Positions 24,722 through 32,589 are shown, numbered from the stretch's first letter. The stretch: 38,251 bases of DNA from HRBIN12 sp035762085 (GCA_035762085.1 DASTPT010000108.1:1-38251); one strand, 5' to 3'. Numbers and translations are program-made. The notes: generated from the sequence alone by a model not told the origin.

Positions 24722-25096
24722 CTACCAGTAGCGTGCGGTCGCCATCGCGATCAACGCGAGCATCAGGAACGTCAGGTCCATCTTCCCGAAGCGTTCCAGG
24801 GCGGCGCCGAGCCGGTCCATCCTCACCTGCTGCTCGGGCGTCGGTTCCCCACCTGCCGCCGCGACCTCGTCCCCCAGCTCGACCAGGCGTTCGACGTTGC
24901 GCCCGACGCCGAAGAACCCCACGAAGAACGTGGCCGTCGCGATGACCGCGCCGATCGTGATGCCGAGCCCGAACCTCGTCCCCACCCAGTCGGCGACGGA
25001 GCCGAAGTCGTTCGCGTGCTTGATCCACAGCACCCAGGCAACGACCGTCGTGACGCCCAACCAGTCGATGACCGTAACGACGCTGCGCTTCTTCAC
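24722..25096 (-). CDS. Small integral membrane protein, unknown function
   Basis: The 124-residue protein has three predicted membrane helices: VTVIDWLGVTTVVAWVLWI near the N-terminus, GITIGAVIATATFFVGFFGVG in the middle, and MDLTFLMLALIAMATA at the C-terminus, with a Glu-rich cytoplasmic or extracytoplasmic stretch before the last. I do not recognise the family with confidence. The GTG at 25096 starts just ahead of the first helix. An in-frame upstream extension is open but Pro/Arg-rich and unlike protein. It converges on xylG with a 32-base gap and is divergent from the L,D-transpeptidase. Confidence 0.65.
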   Translation of the reverse strand: MKKRSVVTVIDWLGVTTVVAWVLWIKHANDFGSVADWVGTRFGLGITIGAVIATATFFVGFFGVGRNVERLVELGDEVAAAGGEPTPEQQVRMDRLGAALERFGKMDLTFLMLALIAMATARYW

Positions 25097-25218
25097 GGCG
25101 GTTCTGAGCAGCGGTCCCGAGCTCGGGGCCACCTCGGCCGCCGAGGGGCCGATGAACCCGACGAACAAGAACGGTCGGCCATCGCGGCGGCCGTGGGTCC
25201 GTCTGCCATCATGGGCGG

Positions 25219-26028
25219 ATGCGGCATCGGCGGGTCCTCGCGGCGGTCCTGGGGGCGGTGCTCCTGTCGGCGTGCGCCTCGTCGGAGCCCCCGAGGGACC
25301 CCACGCCCGCCGAGAGCGCGGCGCCGACGGCCCCGACCGGGCCAACCGGTCCACCGGCCCAATCGACCGCCGAGCCGCTCGGCCGGCTGGAGCGCACCGT
25401 CAGAGCGGTCGCCGAGGGCGAGGGGGACTTCGTCGCGGTCCCGAGGATCCGGTACGTGCCGATGTGGAAGCGTCTCGGGTCGGAGGACTCCGATTTCGCG
25501 TTCGACACGCGGCACCCGGACGGCGGCCCCACGCCGATGCTGATCGCCGACGCGACGCTGGACGACGACGGGGACGCGTGGTTCGAGGTCTACCTGCCGA
25601 TCCGCCCGAACGGGTCCACCGGCTGGGTCGACGCCGATGACGTGCGCGTCCAGGAGCGCCACGACCGCCTGGAGGTCGACCTGTCGAAGCGCACGCTCGA
25701 GCACTACCGCGACGGCGAGCTCGTCGAGCGGTTCCGGGTCGGGGTCGGGACGGACCGGTATCCGACGGGCACGGGCACGTTCTACGTCTGGGTGAAGGTG
25801 CCGTTCGCGAACCCGAACCAGCCGTACGGGATCATGGCGCTCGGGCTGTCGGGCTTCTCGCCGGTGATCTCGGACTGGCCGGGCGGGGGCCGCATGGCGG
25901 TCCACGGCACGCCGTACGCCAGCGACCGGGGTGGGGAGGTCAGCCACGGCTGTGTGCGTGTGTACAACCCGGACATGGAGTCGCTCGTCGACCTGCCGCT
26001 CGGCACGCCCGTCGTCATCGCGACGTAG
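25219..26028 (+). CDS. L,D-transpeptidase (YkuD) lipoprotein
   Basis: The 269-residue protein has a lipoprotein signal with LLSAC (Cys19), a Pro/Thr-rich linker to about residue 52, a probable SH3-like region (about 65-145, ending GSTGWVDADDVRV), and the YkuD catalytic domain (149-268). The catalytic motif is present: His229 in HGT, then SHGCVRVYN with His243 and nucleophile Cys245. Such enzymes form 3-3 cross-links in peptidoglycan or attach proteins to it, from the outer face of the membrane. The ATG start has no clear ribosome-binding site. A CATCAT element six bases upstream hints at leaderless expression. Confidence 0.92.
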   Translation: MRHRRVLAAVLGAVLLSACASSEPPRDPTPAESAAPTAPTGPTGPPAQSTAEPLGRLERTVRAVAEGEGDFVAVPRIRYVPMWKRLGSEDSDFAFDTRHPDGGPTPMLIADATLDDDGDAWFEVYLPIRPNGSTGWVDADDVRVQERHDRLEVDLSKRTLEHYRDGELVERFRVGVGTDRYPTGTGTFYVWVKVPFANPNQPYGIMALGLSGFSPVISDWPGGGRMAVHGTPYASDRGGEVSHGCVRVYNPDMESLVDLPLGTPVVIAT

Positions 26029-26056
26029 CCCTCGATCCGTTTCGCGCCCGCGCGGG

Positions 26057-26062
26057 TAGCGT
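26057..26062 (+). promoter_or_regulatory. Putative -10 box for the DoxX-like/rocD operon
   Basis: TAGCGT lies 32 bases before the ATG at 26095, with GGAGGT between. It would serve the two-gene transcript of the membrane protein and rocD. No strong -35 is seen. Confidence 0.35.
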
Positions 26063-26094
26063 GGACGGGGGATCGAGCCGCTCCGGAGGTCGCG

Positions 26095-26634
26095 ATGGGA
26101 TCCGTCGATACATCCTCTGATCGTCTGCGCCGAGCCGTGTGGGCTCGCGTCGATCGCGTCGACGCGCTGGTGCTGCCGTTCCTGCGGCGGCTGGCCGTGC
26201 CGCTGCTGCGCGTCTCGCTCGGCGTGGTGTTCGTCTGGTTCGGCATGCTCAAGATCTTGGACGAGTCGCCGGTCTCCGACCTGGTCGCGAACACCGTGTA
26301 CTGGGTGGATCCCGACTGGTTCGTGCCGGCGCTCGGCGCGTTCGAGGTCACGGTCGGCGTCCTGCTGCTGATCGGACGGCTGCTGCGACTCACCGTCCTG
26401 CTGTTCGTCGCGCAGATGGTGGGCACGTTCATCACGTTCTTCGTGCTGCCCGACGTGACGTTCCGGGACGGCAACCCGCTGCTCCTCACGGTCGAGGGCG
26501 AGTTCGTGGCGAAGAACCTGGTACTGCTCTCGGCGGGGCTCGTCGTGGGCACGACCGTGCGCCGACGCCGACCCCGGATGGCGCCTGCGGCGCAGGTAGA
26601 CTCGCTCGAGACCGCCGAAGGAGCACGCCGATGA
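26095..26634 (+). CDS. DoxX/DUF417-like membrane protein
   Basis: This is a 179-residue protein with about four membrane helices. The first is RVSLGVVFVWFGMLKIL, and the FVWFGMLKI pattern is typical of DUF417/DoxX-like proteins. Later helices are FVPALGAFEVTVGVLLLIG, LFVAQMVGTFITFFVLP and LVLLSAGLVVGTTV. A short cytoplasmic tail follows. The family has no firmly known reaction. GGAGGT precedes the ATG. Its TGA overlaps the ATG of rocD (ATGA), so it is translated together with ornithine aminotransferase. No functional link between the two is established. Confidence 0.8.
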   Translation: MGSVDTSSDRLRRAVWARVDRVDALVLPFLRRLAVPLLRVSLGVVFVWFGMLKILDESPVSDLVANTVYWVDPDWFVPALGAFEVTVGVLLLIGRLLRLTVLLFVAQMVGTFITFFVLPDVTFRDGNPLLLTVEGEFVAKNLVLLSAGLVVGTTVRRRRPRMAPAAQVDSLETAEGARR

Positions 26635-27854
26635 CCGCCGAACCCGCGAGCACCAACGAGCACATCGACCTCGTCGACCGGTACAGCGCGCACAACTACC
26701 ACCCGCTCCCCGTCGTGATCTCGAGCGCCGAGGGCGTGTGGGTGACCGACGTCGAGGGCAACCGATACCTCGACATGCTGGCCGCCTACTCGGCCCTGAA
26801 CTTCGGGCATCAGCACCCCGATCTGGTGAAGGCGGCGCGGGACCAGCTCGAGCGCCTCACGCTCACGAGCCGGGCGTTCCACAACGACCAGATGGGACCC
26901 TTCCTGCGCGACCTGGCGGAGATGGCGGCCAAAGACCGCGCGCTGCCCATGAACACCGGCGCCGAGGCCGTCGAGACGGCGATCAAGTCCGCGCGGAAGT
27001 GGGGCTACCAGGTCAAGGGCGTGCCGGACGGCCGGGCCAAGATCGTGGTCGCGAGCGGCAACTTCCACGGCCGGACGACGACGATCATCAGCTTCAGCGA
27101 CGACACTGGCTCGAAGGCCGACTTCGGACCGTTCACGCCCGGGTTCGTCACGGTGCCCTACGGCGACGCCGACGCGCTCGAGGCTGCCTTCGACGACGAG
27201 GTCGTCGCGTTCCTCGTCGAGCCGATCCAGGGCGAGGCCGGCGTGATCGTCCCGCCCGATGGCTATCTGCGCCGCGCCCGCGAGCTCTGCACGCACCACG
27301 GCGCGCTGCTGATCGCGGACGAGATCCAGTCCGGACTCGGGCGCACGGGAACGACCTTCGCCTGTGAGCACGAGGGCGTCGTGCCGGACATGTACGTGCT
27401 CGGGAAGGCGCTCGGCGGCGGGATCCTGCCGCTCTCGGCCGTCGTGGCGGACGACGAGATCCTCGGGTTGTTCAAGCCGGGCGAGCACGGGAGCACGTTC
27501 GGCGGCAACCCGCTCGCCTGCGCGATCGGTCGCAGGGTGATCGAGATCCTCAACACCGGTGAGTACCAGCGGAACTCGGCCGAGCTGGGCGCGTGGCTGA
27601 TCCACGAGCTGCGGGGGCGCGAGATCCCCACGGTCGAGCTCGTCCGCGGCAAGGGACTGTGGATCGGCATCGTCCTGAAGCCCGAGGCCGGCACGGCCCG
27701 CGCTGCCTGCGAGCGCCTGATGGCCGAGGGCGTGCTCGCGAAGGACACCCACGAGACGACGATCCGGCTGGCGCCGCCACTCTGCATCACGAGGGACGAG
27801 CTGCGTTGGGCACTGGACCGGATCGTGCCGGTCCTGCAGACCTCGACGGCGTGA
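26631..27854 (+). CDS. rocD: Ornithine aminotransferase
   Basis: RocD converts ornithine and 2-oxoglutarate to glutamate semialdehyde and glutamate in arginine/ornithine breakdown or proline supply. The 407-residue class III PLP enzyme shows NTGAEAVETAIKSARKWGY, the GNFHGRTTTIISFS block, VEPIQGEAGVIVPPDGYL, ADEIQSGLGRTG (PLP-ring Asp) and the PLP lysine in VLGKALGGGILPLSA. These are diagnostic of the ornithine branch. The start is the ATG within ATGA, overlapping the upstream membrane-protein gene. It converges on the kinase gene with a six-base gap. Confidence 0.93.
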   Translation: MTAEPASTNEHIDLVDRYSAHNYHPLPVVISSAEGVWVTDVEGNRYLDMLAAYSALNFGHQHPDLVKAARDQLERLTLTSRAFHNDQMGPFLRDLAEMAAKDRALPMNTGAEAVETAIKSARKWGYQVKGVPDGRAKIVVASGNFHGRTTTIISFSDDTGSKADFGPFTPGFVTVPYGDADALEAAFDDEVVAFLVEPIQGEAGVIVPPDGYLRRARELCTHHGALLIADEIQSGLGRTGTTFACEHEGVVPDMYVLGKALGGGILPLSAVVADDEILGLFKPGEHGSTFGGNPLACAIGRRVIEILNTGEYQRNSAELGAWLIHELRGREIPTVELVRGKGLWIGIVLKPEAGTARAACERLMAEGVLAKDTHETTIRLAPPLCITRDELRWALDRIVPVLQTSTA

Positions 27855-27860
27855 CCGGCG

Positions 27861-29399
27861 CTACGCCGGGACGCCGTACACGTAGATCTCGGAGACGGCG
27901 GTGTAGTCGAGGCCTCCGGGCTCCGACGTCGCCACGATCTCGATCGTGATCCGCGAGGCCGTGACGTCCATCCGAACGAACTGGGGGACCGGAGCCGGTC
28001 GCAACGTCTGGGTCTTCGGCTCCTCGCCCCGGACCACGTACCGGACCTCGCGCAGGATCCGGTTCTGCTCGAAGCGGTTCACGCCGCTCTCCGGATCGGT
28101 CTTCGCGTATCCGGGGATGAGCCCGATCCGCACGACGTGGACCGGCGTGTCGAACAGCAGCGTGAGGGACTCGCCGCGCCCGTCGCCGGGCGTCCGCCAT
28201 GCCGTCTGCACGTCGCCGTCGAGGACGTTGGCCGGCAGATACGTCACGACGTTGCCGGCCGCGTCCGTCGACGACGGCGCCGTGCTGCTGGCCGTCACCT
28301 GGATCCCCGCCCGGATCAGCGGCGCGTTCGCCACGGACGCCGGCGGTGTCCCGGTCTGGGTGCCCGGAGGGGAGGCCTCGCGGTCGCGACCGATCATGAA
28401 GACCGCGACGGCCGCGACGACCGCCGCCGCGGCCAGCACGGCGGCCGCGAGCGCCCACGGCGTCCGGCGGCGCGACGACCCGGGCGGAGGCGCGGCCGGC
28501 TCGACCTGCCGGCGGATCGTGGGCTCGATCGCCACGCCCTCCAGCGCCGAGCGCAGGTCGAGCGCGAACTCTCGGCACGAGCCGTACCGGTCCTCGGGCC
28601 GTTTGCCGAGGGCTCGGCTCACGACGGCGTCGACCGCGGGGGACAGGACCGGCCGCAGCGCGGTGGGGGCGAGCGGCTCCTCGTGCAGGTGCGCGTGCAG
28701 CGTCCCCGCGGCGGTCCGTCCCGAGAACGGCGCTCGGCCCGTCAGGCACTCGTACACGACGCAGCCGAGCGAGTACTGGTCGGCCCGCCCATCGACGCGC
28801 CGGCCCTCGATCTGCTCCGGCGCCGCGTAGTTCACCGACCCGATCATCTGTCCGGTCGAAGTCAGCGTTCCCGCCGAGGAGGTCATCCACGTGCTCACGC
28901 CGAAGTCGGTGAGGTAGCAGTGGTCGGTCTGGTCCGCCGTGGCGTCGCCGACGACGAGCACGTTCCCAGGCTTCACGTCCCGGTGGACCAACCCCCGGGC
29001 GTGGGCGGCGTCGAGCGCGCCGGCCAGCTGGGCGGCGATCGCGACCACGCGCTCGGGGTCCAGGCCCTCGGACGCCCGGAGGACCGCCCGGAGGTCGCGC
29101 CCCTCGACGAACCGCATCGCGATGTAGAGCAGCCCGTCGGTCTCGCCCGTCGCGTACACGGGCAGGATGTGCGGGTGGTCGATCGCTGCCGCGGCGGTCG
29201 ACTCGCGCAGGAACCGACGCCGGAACGCGTCGTCGTCGGCCAGTGCCGGGTTGATGAGCTTGAGGGCGACCCGCCGGTCAGGCGAGCGCTGACGCGCGAG
29301 GTACACGACGCCCATCGCCCCGCGGCCGAGGACCGACTCGATGGCGTACCCGGTGATCTCGCGCCCGACGAGCGGATCGGCCCCCATGTCGTGCATCAT
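27861..29399 (-). CDS. Transmembrane Ser/Thr protein kinase with extracellular discoidin-like domain
   Basis: The 512-residue protein has a cytoplasmic PknB-type kinase (about 16-280): glycine loop GRGAMG, Lys47 (VALKLIN), HRDVKPGN (Asp141, Asn146), DFG (Asp165) and APE. A Pro/Arg juxtamembrane stretch, one helix (about 313-336) and a 130-residue extracellular domain (365-512) follow. That domain contains LPANVLDGDVQTAW and GESLTLLFDTPVHVVRIGLIPGY, the pattern of discoidin (F5/8-C) or NADase-type glycan-binding modules, so it may sense a carbohydrate or wall component. It replaces the PASTA repeats of classic PknB. The first of three close Met codons is used. The upstream gene, 34 bases away, encodes an FHA-HTH protein, a plausible phosphothreonine reader for this kinase. 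Confidence 0.92.
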   Translation of the reverse strand: MMHDMGADPLVGREITGYAIESVLGRGAMGVVYLARQRSPDRRVALKLINPALADDDAFRRRFLRESTAAAAIDHPHILPVYATGETDGLLYIAMRFVEGRDLRAVLRASEGLDPERVVAIAAQLAGALDAAHARGLVHRDVKPGNVLVVGDATADQTDHCYLTDFGVSTWMTSSAGTLTSTGQMIGSVNYAAPEQIEGRRVDGRADQYSLGCVVYECLTGRAPFSGRTAAGTLHAHLHEEPLAPTALRPVLSPAVDAVVSRALGKRPEDRYGSCREFALDLRSALEGVAIEPTIRRQVEPAAPPPGSSRRRTPWALAAAVLAAAAVVAAVAVFMIGRDREASPPGTQTGTPPASVANAPLIRAGIQVTASSTAPSSTDAAGNVVTYLPANVLDGDVQTAWRTPGDGRGESLTLLFDTPVHVVRIGLIPGYAKTDPESGVNRFEQNRILREVRYVVRGEEPKTQTLRPAPVPQFVRMDVTASRITIEIVATSEPGGLDYTAVSEIYVYGVPA

Positions 29400-29433
29400 C
29401 CTCGACCGGGCGGCGCGCTGCTCGGAGGGCGTC

Positions 29434-30048
29434 CTATCCTTCGGCGTCTCGGCCGTGCGAGCCCCTGATCTCGGCGGTGCTCACGGCGCCACGGCGGATG
29501 GCCTCGTTCGCCAGGCGCGTCCGACGGCCCTCCCGCTCGTGGATCGCGAACTTGTCGTACAGGCGGGACAGGTGCTGCTTCACGGCGGCGTCCGTCACGA
29601 ACAGCTCCGCCGCGATCTGGCGGATCGACGCCGGCTCGCGGAACACCTCGCCCGAGAACATCGGCCGGCACAGCGCGATCAGCACCTCGCGCTCTCGACG
29701 GGTGAGGTCCGGACCGGACTCGGCGACGACGGTCTCGTCCTCGCGGACCTCCTGGTCCTCCAGGCGCGCGACCAGCCGGACGCCCCCGACGCGGATCTCG
29801 TCCCCGGAACGGAGCGGGCGCTCGCCCCAGATCCGCTCGCCGTTCACGAACGTCCCGTTGCGGGAGCCGAGGTCGCGGACGCACCAGCGCGCGGCGACCA
29901 GCTCGAGCACGGCATGGACGCGCGAGACCGTCCGGTCGAAGGGCAGCGGGAGGTCGTTCGACGGGGACAGTCCGATCGTGAGCCGCTCGCCGTCGAGCGG
30001 CACTCGCTCGCGGGAGCCCCCGACCCACAGCTCAAGGTGGTCGTTCAC
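29434..30048 (-). CDS. FHA-domain protein with C-terminal helix-turn-helix
   Basis: The 204-residue protein has an FHA domain (about 5-95) with Gly26, the phosphothreonine-binding Ser42-Arg43-x-His45 (TVSRVHA) and GSRNGTFVNG. After a linker comes a DNA-binding region (114-190): LTRREREVLIAL, then SIRQIAAELFVTDAAVKQHLSRLYDKF, which is a LuxR/sigma-4-like helix-turn-helix. This is the architecture expected of a regulator switched by Thr phosphorylation of a partner. It starts with GTG and is followed 34 bases later by a Ser/Thr kinase gene, so the two are likely co-transcribed. The 166-base region upstream is shared with a divergent gene and contains a perfect palindrome. Confidence 0.9.
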   Translation of the reverse strand: MNDHLELWVGGSRERVPLDGERLTIGLSPSNDLPLPFDRTVSRVHAVLELVAARWCVRDLGSRNGTFVNGERIWGERPLRSGDEIRVGGVRLVARLEDQEVREDETVVAESGPDLTRREREVLIALCRPMFSGEVFREPASIRQIAAELFVTDAAVKQHLSRLYDKFAIHEREGRRTRLANEAIRRGAVSTAEIRGSHGRDAEG

Positions 30049-30151
30049 CCCGTCCCCGAGACCTCACTCATGGTGACGGAACCCTTCCCTCCGGCAACGC
30101 GAACATGGCATCTCCGCGCATGGTATCCGCCGCCTCCCGGGCGCACCATCG

Positions 30152-30163
30152 CCTCAGCTGAGG
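30152..30163. promoter_or_regulatory. Perfect 12-base palindrome between divergent genes
   Basis: CCTCAGCTGAGG lies 104 bases from the FHA-HTH start and 51 bases before the ATG at 30215. It could be an operator for the adjacent FHA-HTH regulator. A 12-base palindrome can arise by chance in GC-rich DNA, so the call is weak. Confidence 0.3.
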
Positions 30164-30214
30164 AAACGGACGGCGCGAAGGCGCCGCGGAGAACCCCTCA
30201 GGAGGGAGACGGTC

Positions 30215-30901
30215 ATGGAGACCAGGCAGGAGCAGACGCCGAAGGCCCCGAGGTCGGGGCGAGGCCGCCGCCGCTCGATCGTGGTGGCCGCCGCGACGCT
30301 GGCGTTCGCCGTGCTGGCGGGCGGCGTCGTTGTCGCCGCCACCCTCGATCGGTCGGAGACGGGACGGCAGGTCGCGCAGCCGAGCGACGTTCCGACGGTG
30401 GTGCCGCCGACGAACGCGCCGCCGGCGCCGGAGTCGCCAGAGCCCAAGCCCGAGCCCAAGCCCGAGCCCAAGCCCGAGCCCAAGCCCGAGCCCAAGCCCG
30501 AGCCCACGCCGGATCCGTACGCGCTGGAGGACGGGGTGTACCCGACCTTCATCCGGGACGTCGACATCCAGGGTGCCGAGATCACCGTGGACGTCATCCA
30601 GGTCTACAAGCGCGACGAGGCCGTCCGCGCGGCCGTCCAGGACGGCATGAAGCGCCGCGACGCGCGGTACCTCTTCGTGTACGTGCGCAACGAGAACGAC
30701 CTGCTCCGGACGATCCCGGTCGCCCGCGACGTGAGGATCCACTTCATGGGCGTGTGCGAGGTCCCCCCGAACCGCCACGTCGCGCTGACCGAGCTCTCGG
30801 ACGCGACGACCCCCTACGGCGAGGGCTTCTACTACGCGCTCAACGTGGTGGACGGCCAGATCCATCGCATCGGACAGCACCTCGCGATCTCGGCCTGCTG
30901 A
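30215..30901 (+). CDS. Membrane-anchored protein with PEPK-repeat spacer, unknown function
   Basis: The 228-residue protein has a basic N-terminus, one membrane helix (about 22-43, VVAAATLAFAVLAGGVVVAA), a Thr/Pro segment, then PEPK repeated five times (about 75-98) as a rigid wall-spanning spacer. An extracytoplasmic domain of about 125 residues follows, with Cys pairs (GVCEVPPNRH and the C-terminal ISAC), which suggests a disulfide. The domain has FIRDVDIQGAEITVDVIQVY strands, and I do not recognise a family. GGAGGGAGA precedes the ATG. It is divergent from the FHA-HTH/kinase operon, so it could be its target or partner. A stem-loop follows the stop. Confidence 0.75.
   Translation: METRQEQTPKAPRSGRGRRRSIVVAAATLAFAVLAGGVVVAATLDRSETGRQVAQPSDVPTVVPPTNAPPAPESPEPKPEPKPEPKPEPKPEPKPEPTPDPYALEDGVYPTFIRDVDIQGAEITVDVIQVYKRDEAVRAAVQDGMKRRDARYLFVYVRNENDLLRTIPVARDVRIHFMGVCEVPPNRHVALTELSDATTPYGEGFYYALNVVDGQIHRIGQHLAISAC
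30441..30506 (+). repeat. 12-base tandem repeat encoding PEPK
   Basis: About 5.5 copies of CCCAAGCCCGAG run in frame inside the gene at 30215. The copies are identical at DNA level. Such perfect repeats can change copy number by slippage while staying in frame, which would vary spacer length. Confidence 0.9.
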
Positions 30902-30916
30902 CCGCGACCGACCCGG

Positions 30917-30942
30917 AATCACACGCCCCGCGGCGTGTGGTT
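30917..30942 (+). terminator. Stem-loop after the PEPK protein gene
   Basis: AATCACACGCC pairs with GGCGTGTGGTT (one T-G pair) around CCGC, 16 bases after the stop codon. It is not followed by a T-run. The rest of the gap to 31090 shows a TGTCACG at 31063 and a GGGAGG before the next ATG. Confidence 0.5.
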
Positions 30943-31090
30943 CCGCGTGTCGGCCCGGGCGAACGACCTCCCCCGCGGGCGCCCTCGGCCCCGGCCGTCC
31001 GACCGACACGGTGGTGGGGCGTTCTCCCGTCTTGACCCCCGACCGTGCGGATGAGAGGAAGGTGTCACGCCGACGGGAGGGCGCCGGGGG

Positions 31091-31504
31091 ATGGCCATGG
31101 AGTACCCGATCGTGGAGCTGACGGCCCAGGGGGCCGAGACGGTGCCGCACGCCGGCGTCGCCCTCGAGCACCTGAGCGAGCAGCTCGTGCCGCTCCGCGA
31201 CGCCATGCTCGAGCTCCTCGACGGCGCCGGCGCGAAGCGCACCGTCGCGCTGCAGCGCCTGGAGGTCGGGCTCTCGGTCACCCGCGACGGTAGGGTGGCC
31301 TTCGCCACCGGCAACGCGACGGCGTCCCTCACCCTCACGTTCGAGCGGCGTCAGCCGGCGGCGACCGCCCGGACCTCGAAGCCCAAGCCGTCCGCCGCCC
31401 GCAAGCCGAAGGCCGTGGCCGAGGCAGACGCCGAGGTCGAGGTGGCCGAGGTGTCGCAGGCCGCCCAGGGCCCCGAGCCCTCCCAGCTGATCAGGCTCGG
31501 CTGA
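31091..31504 (+). CDS. Hypothetical protein (137 aa) with Lys/Ala-rich tail
   Basis: Residues 1-90 form an alpha/beta-looking segment: a helix (VALEHLSEQLVPLRDAMLELL), then strands TVALQRLEVGLSVTRDGRVAFATG and ASLTLTFERR. Residues 91-137 are a low-complexity Lys/Ala/Glu tail, likely disordered. The strand pattern faintly resembles the small Trypco-type domains found beside trypsin-like and NTPase proteins in actinobacteria, but no such partner is adjacent, and I do not assign it. GGGAGG lies about 10 bases before the ATG. It converges on the epimerase gene with a six-base gap. Confidence 0.6.
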   Translation: MAMEYPIVELTAQGAETVPHAGVALEHLSEQLVPLRDAMLELLDGAGAKRTVALQRLEVGLSVTRDGRVAFATGNATASLTLTFERRQPAATARTSKPKPSAARKPKAVAEADAEVEVAEVSQAAQGPEPSQLIRLG

Positions 31505-31510
31505 TCTCGC

Positions 31511-32479
31511 TCACGCCGCTCGACGCGACGCCGGGCCCAGCCCCAGCTCGGAGATGAATCCGTCGCGCCAGCTGGGGAACCGCGGCCGCCAGCCGAGGTC
31601 GCGCTTGGCCTTCGCGTTCGACGCCCCGCGGATCTCGGTCATCAGGACGAGTCCGTGCTCGCCTGCCACGAGCCGGCCCACCCAGGCGGGCACGCGGCGC
31701 GGCGGTCGAGCCCCGATGGCCTCGGCGAGCGCGGGCAGCCAGTCGGAGACCGGGGCCGGGTCGTCGTCGACGACGTGGTAGATGCCGGGCGCACCGCGCT
31801 CGATCGCGAGGAGCGTGGCCGTTGCGGCGTCGTCGGCGTGCACGAACGACCACACGCCGCCCGCCTCGCCCACCAGCGGGAAGCGCCGGCGGCGCACGGC
31901 CTCCACGGCCCAGCCGCCCTCGTCCATCGAGGTCCCGGGGCCGTATAGGCCGCCGTAGCGCAGGACGATGCCCTCGATCCCCCCGGTCGAGAGCGTCGCG
32001 CTCTCGACGTGCCGGATCGCGTCGATCGTCCGGCGGAACGCCGCGGGCGGGTCGGGATCGAGCTCCGCCCCCTCCGACTTGACCGGACCGCCGGTTCGGG
32101 CGAACGGCCAGCCGGCGAAGCTCTGGGCGACGAACCGGCGAGCGCCGGCCGTGCGCGCCGCCGCGAGCAGGTGGTCGGTCCCCTCGGTCCGCAGCCGATT
32201 CGTGACCGCGAACGCCTGATCGAATCTCCGGATGTCCGTGAACGCCTTCAGGGCGGTCATCTGGTGCACGACGACCTCGGGCCTCGCCTCGAGCACCGCC
32301 GTCGTGACCGCGCCCGCGTCCAGGCCGTCGGCGACGGCCGCCTCGGCACCCATCCCCTCCACCTGCCTCGCCGTCGCCGCCGACGTGGTCATCCCCACGA
32401 CCTGGTGGCCCGCGCCGATCAACATCGGGACGATCCGTCCGCCGATCACGCCGGTCGCTCCCGCAACGAAGATCCTCAT
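31511..32479 (-). CDS. NAD-dependent epimerase/dehydratase family protein, probable ECF41 target
   Basis: This 322-residue extended SDR starts with the cofactor motif VAGATGVIGGRIV and has VVVHQMTALKAF, a catalytic-region VAQSFAGWPF, a LRYGGLYGPGTSM block and FVHADDAATATLLAI near the substrate domain. The usual YxxxK is not obvious, so the reaction may differ from classic sugar epimerases. ATG at 32479 has AAGGAG 6 bases upstream. It is divergent from the ECF41 sigma gene and carries a matching ECF41-type promoter. ECF41 sigma factors are typically linked to carboxymuconolactone decarboxylase, oxidoreductase or epimerase genes, so this is a likely regulon member. Confidence 0.88.
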   Translation of the reverse strand: MRIFVAGATGVIGGRIVPMLIGAGHQVVGMTTSAATARQVEGMGAEAAVADGLDAGAVTTAVLEARPEVVVHQMTALKAFTDIRRFDQAFAVTNRLRTEGTDHLLAAARTAGARRFVAQSFAGWPFARTGGPVKSEGAELDPDPPAAFRRTIDAIRHVESATLSTGGIEGIVLRYGGLYGPGTSMDEGGWAVEAVRRRRFPLVGEAGGVWSFVHADDAATATLLAIERGAPGIYHVVDDDPAPVSDWLPALAEAIGARPPRRVPAWVGRLVAGEHGLVLMTEIRGASNAKAKRDLGWRPRFPSWRDGFISELGLGPASRRAA

Positions 32480-32510
32480 CGCCGCTCCTTCCGATAGCCT
32501 TCGATGACCA

Positions 32511-32537
32511 GACGAGATGCGCACGCACGGCGTGACA
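32511..32537 (-). promoter_or_regulatory. ECF41-type promoter driving the epimerase gene
   Basis: On the minus strand, -35 TGTCACG (32537-32531) and -10 CGTC (32514-32511) are separated by exactly 16 bases. The known ECF41 consensus is close to TGTCACA, a 15-16-base spacer, then CGTC. The start of transcription would fall about 25 bases ahead of the ATG at 32479, leaving room for the AAGGAG ribosome-binding site. Confidence 0.8.
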
Positions 32538-32558
32538 CCGCATCGGACTCGACGACGG

Positions 32559-32585
32559 TGTCACGCCGGAGGCGGTCATCTCGTC
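32559..32585 (+). promoter_or_regulatory. ECF41-type promoter driving the sigma factor gene
   Basis: TGTCACG (32559-32565), a 16-base spacer and CGTC (32582-32585) repeat the minus-strand element exactly. The spacers also share the end CATCT. The -10 ends 4 bases before the ATG at 32590, so transcription would start at or just inside the ATG, giving a leaderless autoregulated transcript. Confidence 0.8.
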
Positions 32586-32589
32586 TCTT

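Noticed and set aside
30441..30506. CRISPR-like array
   Set aside because: Units are 12 bases with no spacers and encode PEPK in frame.
31063..31089. Third ECF41 promoter before the 137-aa gene
   Set aside because: TGTCACG is present, but the bases 16 after it are GGGG instead of CGTC.
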